From NCBI RefSeq assembly GCF_902196135.1, contig NZ_CABIKE010000007.1:17435-81434 (forward strand): 64,000 nucleotides of DNA. Reading direction: 5' to 3'. Source of the DNA: Helicobacter suis (GTDB taxonomy: Bacteria; Campylobacterota; Campylobacteria; Campylobacterales; Helicobacteraceae). This document shows, piece after piece, positions 60,601 to 64,000 of this stretch. The translations under genes and the position numbers were made by a program. Each line of letters begins with the position of its first letter. Position 1 is the first letter of the stretch. Under the pieces are notes generated by a model. That model was not told the origin of the DNA. It did not search any database and saw only the letters and a list, made by a program, of their open reading frames with translations.

Positions 60601-61285
60601 TGGCAATTTCTTGGGCGCTAGCATCCTCTTTGTTAGTGTAGTGGGTGTCATTGGTGGCGATGAGTTTGATCCCTGTTTCTAAAGAGAGTTTGAGGATTTG
60701 ATCATCAATAAAGAGTTGGTTGGCAATGCCATGGCGCATGATTTCCATGTAAAAATCCTCACCAAAAATACTCTGGTATTCCTCTGCCACCCGTTTAGCC
60801 TCATCATAGCCCTTAGCCCCGTATTTTTTGTTTTTTTCACTAAGGGTGTTTAAATGCCAATTAATTTCGCCTTGTAAACACGCACTTGAGCAGATGAGCC
60901 CCTTGCATCGCTCTTTAAGGAGTTTTTTATTAATGCGGGGGAAGTAATAAAAGCCCTCCAAAAAAGCCTGTGAACTTAGATACATTAGGTTATGATAGCC
61001 CTCTAAATTTTTAGCATAAAGGCAAAGATGGAAGCGCTGTTTACTTTGTTTATCGCCTAAGTTTTTAGAGTTGTGGATATAAGCCTCCATGCCAATAATG
61101 GGCTTGATTCCCTCTTTTCTCATGCAAGTATAAAAATCAATCGCCCCAAACATGTTGCCATGATCGCTCATGCTCACACTTTCCATGCCAAGCTCTTTAA
61201 TCTTTTTTGCTAAAATTTTAATTTTATTAGCCCCGTCTAAGAGCGAGTACTCGGTGTGTAGGTGGAGGTGGGTAAAATTTTGCAT
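57689..61285 (-). CDS. dnaE: DNA polymerase III alpha subunit
   Basis: Replicative polymerase. PHP domain at the N-terminus (HLHLHTEYSLLDGANKI), palm with VGPGRGSAAGSLVAF and PDIDTDFCQ (catalytic aspartates, about residues 415-425), GFNKSHSAAYAMLTFQTAYLKTHY, and a C-terminal OB-fold. 1198 aa from the ATG at 61285, preceded by AAAGGACTTTC; a longer frame to 61330 adds 15 residues with no support. The ribosome binding site lies in an arm of an inverted repeat. Followed by rluB. Confidence 0.97.
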   Translation of the reverse strand: MQNFTHLHLHTEYSLLDGANKIKILAKKIKELGMESVSMSDHGNMFGAIDFYTCMRKEGIKPIIGMEAYIHNSKNLGDKQSKQRFHLCLYAKNLEGYHNLMYLSSQAFLEGFYYFPRINKKLLKERCKGLICSSACLQGEINWHLNTLSEKNKKYGAKGYDEAKRVAEEYQSIFGEDFYMEIMRHGIANQLFIDDQILKLSLETGIKLIATNDTHYTNKEDASAQEIAMCVAMGKTLNDPTRLRHSVHEFYIKSPAQMAKLFADIPEALENTQEIAQKCQLEIDLKDESNPPTPPRFKFTQEYALSEGLDIEEDAPYFAHKAREGLKKRLEMMDIKEHARYEERLEYEIKVITDMRFAGYMLIVWDFIRYARENNIPVGPGRGSAAGSLVAFCLQITDIDPLKYDLLFERFLNPERVSMPDIDTDFCQRRRGEMLDYMIAKYGKYNVAQVITFNKMLAKGVIRDVARVLDMPYKEADEMAKLIPNRLGITLQEAYDLEPKIQTLLETNTLAKEVWDFSLRLENLNRSAGKHAAALVVDSERELWYKTPLYTSERTGGIVTQYSMKYLEAIDLIKFDFLGLKTLTVIHDALNIIEKYSHEKIDFLRVDMDDPKVYATIQEGNTVGIFQIESGMFQTLNKRLRPSRFEDIIAIIALGRPGPMESGMVDDFVNRKHGSAPITYMFDALEPILRPTYGTIIYQEQVMQIVQTIAGFSLGEADLIRRAMGKKDAQIMANNRAKFVEGASQKGFDCNKAGELFDLIVKFAGYGFNKSHSAAYAMLTFQTAYLKTHYKHAFMAAMLSSECRHIDSVAYYVEEANSMGIKIKRPHVNVSDVQFRVQDENGEKVIIFGLEAIKGAGEGPLGMLVELREKYGKFKDLEDLISKIDFSKFSKRILEPLIKSGSLDNLGYNRRTMLENLDLICEEGRRKDKSNAQMSGGLFANLSTEDREKAHLTLKIYDEYDDSTLLDFEYECMGLYFSGHPLDGFKDQIKALKNVAKSRDILRLEIGSQATFIGKILELKRKIGKKSGKPYGEASIVDLSGRFDLLLFEKQLSALDQLDISLPLAFKCKVEEQEEVARLRLLEIQTLEAIKQTKIIKARYKSTEEQEPDTEPIDIIKDFNATTSCLLDQKHTPLSLVLDTSISPDLFVRIKEEAKRHKGNRALSVIFNEKGKRLKFTTALKVNTAIKENFKSFEWLDT

Positions 61286-61287
61286 GA

Positions 61288-61321
61288 AAGTCCTTTCTTT
61301 CATCTTATTACGGAAGGACTT
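61288..61321 (-). promoter_or_regulatory. Inverted repeat covering the dnaE ribosome binding site
   Basis: On the minus strand AAGTCCTT (61321-61314) is followed 18 bases later by AAGGACTT (61295-61288), which contains the dnaE Shine-Dalgarno AAAGGA. In mRNA this could form an 8-bp hairpin that hides the site. The related sequence at 61866-61923 keeps the first arm only. Confidence 0.45.
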
Positions 61322-61465
61322 AAAAATCAAACTTTTAGTGGATTGTTTTATTATGCGTTATTAGTAAAAACTTTTTTATTTCAATCCTCCTTTAAATCCT
61401 CCCCCAGTCTTTTTACTACCCCTCTTAAAACTTTCTTTTTTCTGCTTTGGGCATCTTGTAAAAAT
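61298..61465 (-). repeat. Duplicated segment, copy A (pair of 61868-62036)
   Basis: Two blocks match copy B: CTTATTACGGAAGGACTTAA and following bases (61301-61345), and the block with CTCTTAAAACTTTCTTTT (61391-61465), about 85-90% alike by eye. The dnaE leader is one block and a gene tail is the other. The small membrane protein gene lies between the two copies. Confidence 0.7.
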
Positions 61466-61470
61466 TCATG
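61381..61470 (-). pseudogene. Leftover C-terminal tail of a homologue of the 61959 gene
   Basis: Directly after the stop codon of the 61471 gene, and in the same frame, the minus strand reads HEFLQDAQSRKKKVL then RGVVKRLGEDLKED and a TGA. This matches the C-terminus of the 61959 gene (HANLLQNAQSREKKVL, RGVVKKPGEDL). Only the last 29 codons remain; no start exists. It looks like the displaced 3' end of an earlier gene. Confidence 0.65.
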
Positions 61471-61830
61471 CTAACTTTTTGTTAGCACAACCCGCGTATC
61501 AGAAATTTTCTTAAGATCATACCCTCTTAATTTATTAAGTACCCCCACTCCACCAGCTGTAAAGGCAATTGCTAGTGCTGAGGTAGTGGCTGGAAGTCCT
61601 AGCACTCCTACAGCCCCAGCTGCAACTATACCACTAGCAGGAGCAGCCACGCCCCCACTTGCAAGTAGTGCCGTAAGAGCCACGCCAATTGCCCCTATTG
61701 CTACAGCCCAAGCAACCTTGCCTGTTGCCTTAATCCTAATCGTTTTGGTTGCTAAATCCCCCTCTATTTCTATGCTATCTCTCCCCTCTTCAATCGCTCT
61801 AGCCAATTCTTTTTCAGTTTGGATTGCCAT
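61471..61830 (-). CDS. Small two-segment membrane protein of unknown role
   Basis: 119 aa. The first 35 residues are polar (TEKELARAIEEGRDSIEIEGDL, then TKTIRIKATGK). Two Ala/Gly-rich hydrophobic stretches follow: WAVAIGAIGVALTALLASGG (about 40-59) and a longer one to about 96 (VLGLPATTSALAIAFTAGGVG). The end is LNKLRGYDLKKISDTRVVL. I recall similar small proteins in scattered bacteria without a known function. AAGGAG lies 5 bases before the ATG, so it is probably expressed. It sits between two duplicated segments, and a leftover gene tail follows its stop in frame; a toxin, immunity or effector role is possible but unproven. Confidence 0.6.
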   Translation of the reverse strand: MAIQTEKELARAIEEGRDSIEIEGDLATKTIRIKATGKVAWAVAIGAIGVALTALLASGGVAAPASGIVAAGAVGVLGLPATTSALAIAFTAGGVGVLNKLRGYDLKKISDTRVVLTKS

Positions 61831-61867
61831 GTTTTCTCCTTGCGTTTTAGATTTTAATTTTCAAGTT

Positions 61868-62036
61868 TTTCATCCTATTACGAAAGGACTTAAAAATCAA
61901 ACCCTCTAGCGTGGATTTTTATTCCCTTTTAGCCTGATATATGCCTTATCCTTATTCCTTATAAATCCTCCCCCGGTTTTTTTACTACTCCTCTTAAAAC
62001 TTTCTTTTCTCTGCTTTGGGCATTTTGTAAGAGATT
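61868..62036 (-). repeat. Duplicated segment, copy B (pair of 61298-61465)
   Basis: Contains the 3' end of the 61959 gene (CTCTTAAAACTTTCTTTT block) and a block CCTATTACGAAAGGACTTAA like the dnaE leader, in the same order as copy A. It lacks the second arm of the dnaE hairpin. Confidence 0.7.
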
Positions 62037-62420
62037 GGCATGGCTCTCTTTAGTTTCTTGAGGCCAGTCTTTACCCTGTTCTTGTACATTCCATTCAGGA
62101 TAAGCTCCCATTACACTTAAATAATCACGCAAACATGCCTCTTCTAAAAATTTATAGCTCAAAGAAGCCTCAGGGACTTCATGCATTCCTAATAACCCTT
62201 TAATAAAAGCCTTAAAATTATCTTGATAGATCATATAAAACTCTATGTTTTTGCCCGCAAGAATACTATGATAAAGAAAATACCAAATCCCAAAACTTCT
62301 AATACTGGGTCGCCCATTCACACCCCCATCTCTATAAATCTCTAAAGTCTTTTTGATTCCACCTTGCGCTTGAGAGCCCCCAATCTTTTTAACCACTCCA
62401 TCTACTACAATTAAATACAC
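61959..62420 (-). CDS. Unrecognised protein, probably lacking its N-terminus
   Basis: 153 aa from a GTG with no ribosome binding site. VYLIVVDGVVKKIGGSQAQ resembles the opening of nuclease-like small proteins (GIY-YIG style), but I cannot support a family. GIWYFLYHSILAGKNIEFYMIY and a charged tail (QNAQSREKKVLRGVVKK) follow. The frame stays open upstream as RSYVLTKNVAR to a TAG at 62475-62477 without any start codon, so the 5' end seems lost at a junction with the plus-strand sequence starting at about 62440. The C-terminal tail is duplicated at 61381-61470. Confidence 0.5.
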   Translation of the reverse strand: MYLIVVDGVVKKIGGSQAQGGIKKTLEIYRDGGVNGRPSIRSFGIWYFLYHSILAGKNIEFYMIYQDNFKAFIKGLLGMHEVPEASLSYKFLEEACLRDYLSVMGAYPEWNVQEQGKDWPQETKESHANLLQNAQSREKKVLRGVVKKPGEDL

Positions 62421-62439
62421 CCGCGCTACATTCTTAGTT

Positions 62440-62850
62440 AAAACATAACTACGATCAAGATAGTTTGAGTATTGCTAAGGGGATTGAAATAGATGAACCT
62501 ATTAGAGCCGCTCAAGCCTTACCATACTTTAAAACTACTTTAGAAAATCCAGACTTCCTACTCCAAAATCTACGCGGTGAATTGCACTTTCTCAAAAAAA
62601 TAGATACAGATAATTACGCGGTAGTGCGTGGAATAGGTATATAAATAGCTTAAATCATAAAGAGACCCCATATTGGCGCTTAGAATTATGGGATCAAGAA
62701 GGGCTAAAAGATGAACTTAAATACACCAATTCAACTAACCCTATAGATTTAGAACGCGGGTTTGCTAGCAAACAGATACACAATGGCCAATTAGGATTTA
62801 GCAAAGATGAGTTAAATAAATGGCGTTTAGAGAATCATAGAAAGAAATAG
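62440..62850 (+). pseudogene. 5' fragments of a polyvalent-type protein, with a degraded BECR-like domain
   Basis: Two protein-like pieces in different frames. The first (to about 62645) reads GIEIDEPIRAAQAL, FKTTLENPDFLLQNLRGEL and HFLKKIDTDNYAVVRG, resembling the domain that recurs downstream. The second (about 62625-62850) reads YINSLNHKETPYWRLELW, NSTNPIDLERGFASKQI and ends WRLENHRKK-TAG. The sequence then continues one frame over as the 62831 gene. No start codon is visible, so the beginning is missing as well. Confidence 0.6.
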
Positions 62851-64000
62851 CGCCTACATAAGAGAATTAGATCTCAAAGAGCTAGCTAAACAAGAAGCAA
62901 AAAAGAAACGCGAACTTAACAAAAGCCTTTATACCCAATGGAAAAACGCCTTTAATCTTAAAAACACCAATGAGCCTTTTATCCCTAAGTTTGCCCCTGA
63001 AGTTAAACAAGCTTTAGAAAGTGTGTTACAAGGAGAAGATATTAAGCTCACTCAAGGGAGTTTATATAAGTTAGTTAAACGGGATAAAGGCGGGTTGATA
63101 GATTATATTAGACCGACTTTAGAAAGCCCGGATGCCATAGTCAAACAAGTGGATAATGCCTTAATCTTTGTTAAAAACATTGAGGGCAAGAAATACTTTA
63201 CCAGCGTAGCGCGCAATGATAGCGGGGAGTGGATTATAACCAGTAACGCGCCTAAAACGCTTAACAATATCCAAAATAAAATTAAGCAGGGAGGGGAGAT
63301 ATTACATAGCACCTTGCCCGAACTTCCAATAATCGCTAAGTCCGAATTATCCGCTAAAGCGTTGAGTAGCGAGGCAAGGAGCGCAGAGGCTACACAACAA
63401 GCGCTTAAAAATCAAGATTTTAAAGCAAAAGCTACAGAACTTTACAACACCGCTAAAGCCCAAGAGGGAGAGTTTAAAGAGTTTTTAGAAAATCTTAAGA
63501 GTGCTAATAATTCTTTAGAATTAGGCCAAATCCTTAAGAGTGAAGCTAGTATTGAAAGTAAAATTGCGCGCAAGCAGGGGGATATAAATGCGATAGGGGA
63601 TTATCTAAGAGCGGCCATTATTAGTAAAGATAAGACCCAGTTAGATACAGAGTTAGTAAGACTAGTAGATAGCTTAGAATCAAGAGGAATTAAGCCCACT
63701 ATAGAATTACAGCACAGAAACACCGGGTATAAAGGTGTACATATACAATTTAAGTTTAATGGTGTGCCTTCTGAGATACAACTACATACAGAAAAGAGTT
63801 GGGAAATTAAAAAGCAAATGGATAGTATCTACCTGTATTGTTCTCCCATGCAAACGCCACATGATGAAAACTTAGAAGTAATCCCGAATTACTGGCACTT
63901 GTATGGGGTGGATACGAGCAAACACTACCCCCGCATAACACGCGCGGCCTACAATCCTTATCATCATAGAAACGCTGAGATCAAAGAGGTAGAGAAGTAT
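62831..64000 (+). CDS. Polyvalent-type protein fragment: BECR (barnase-like) nuclease domain plus RelA/SpoT-like domain, open at the window end
   Basis: 390 codons open to the window edge, with no start codon near the beginning, so it is the 3' part of a broken or frameshifted gene. After a charged coiled coil, residues about 80-160 read IRPTLESPDAIVKQVDN, FVKNIEGKKYFTSVARN and WIITSNAPKTLNNIQNKI, the pattern of phage-type barnase/EndoU/ColicinE5-D/RelE-like (PBECR, DUF3519-like) nucleases. After a helical linker, about 240-330 read INAIGDYLRAAII, NTGYKGVHIQFKFNGVPSEI and QLHTEKSWEIKKQM, like the RelA/SpoT core (GYRSLH...EIQIRT), a (p)ppGpp synthetase fold also used in toxins. Assignments are by motif only. 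Confidence 0.6.

Noticed and set aside
63103..63312. Minus-strand 69-aa frame near the window end
   Set aside because: It lies opposite the long open plus-strand frame with recognisable domains, so it is a shadow.

Overview
The window comes from a Helicobacter chromosome, most likely a gastric species other than H. pylori. Nearly every housekeeping gene matches an H. pylori protein that I recognise, and several blocks keep H. pylori gene order as I remember it: tig-clpP-def-comM-cadA, ruvB to rimP, and oorDABC-mltG-asmA-nth-fliN-fliO-tonB-pyrC. The blocks are joined in a different order. I cannot name the species from sequence alone.

Layout. 1-7.6 kb: 5' end of fliI, trigger factor, ClpP, deformylase, a ComM-type ATPase, a CadA metal ATPase, a small secreted protein and a Sua5-like protein. 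7.8-11.9 kb: two chemoreceptors separated by a structured intergenic repeat. 11.9-17.8 kb: ruvC-dnaA-gyrB on the plus strand facing ruvB-panB. 17.9-28.3 kb: three outer-membrane-type proteins, an M23-like protein, minC, lpxC, tsaB, thrB, ylxR, infB, rbfA and rimP in one long plus-strand run. 28.3-37.6 kb is accessory: paired tautomerases, an orphan HsdS, yceI, a GANTC-type methyltransferase followed by the wreck of a probable restriction gene, a Hop-like outer membrane protein behind an 11-bp tandem repeat, mqnD, a lipase-like hydrolase, a second copy of the intergenic repeat and two Sel1-repeat proteins. 37.7-53.2 kb is core: a lysA-chorismate mutase fusion, oorDABC, mltG and the nth-fliN-fliO-tonB-pyrC run. 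53.2-61.3 kb: a ravA-viaA pair, rluB and dnaE. 61.3-64 kb is a mobile-element or toxin-like graveyard: a small membrane protein followed by the leftover tail of another gene, then a frameshifted polyvalent-type protein whose intact 3' part appears to carry a BECR (barnase-like) nuclease domain and a RelA/SpoT-like domain and runs off the window.

Two themes stand out. One is switching by repeats: a G8 tract whose contraction would fuse two neighbouring outer-membrane genes, further 8-base homopolymers, a nine-copy 11-bp repeat upstream of an outer membrane gene, and a 24-nt repeat in the HsdS spacer. The other is modular decay: restriction gene loss, an orphan specificity subunit, and 3'-end displacement next to dnaE. 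I saw no tRNA, rRNA, CRISPR array or intact insertion sequence. All names rest on reading motifs and recalled family members, not on database searches.
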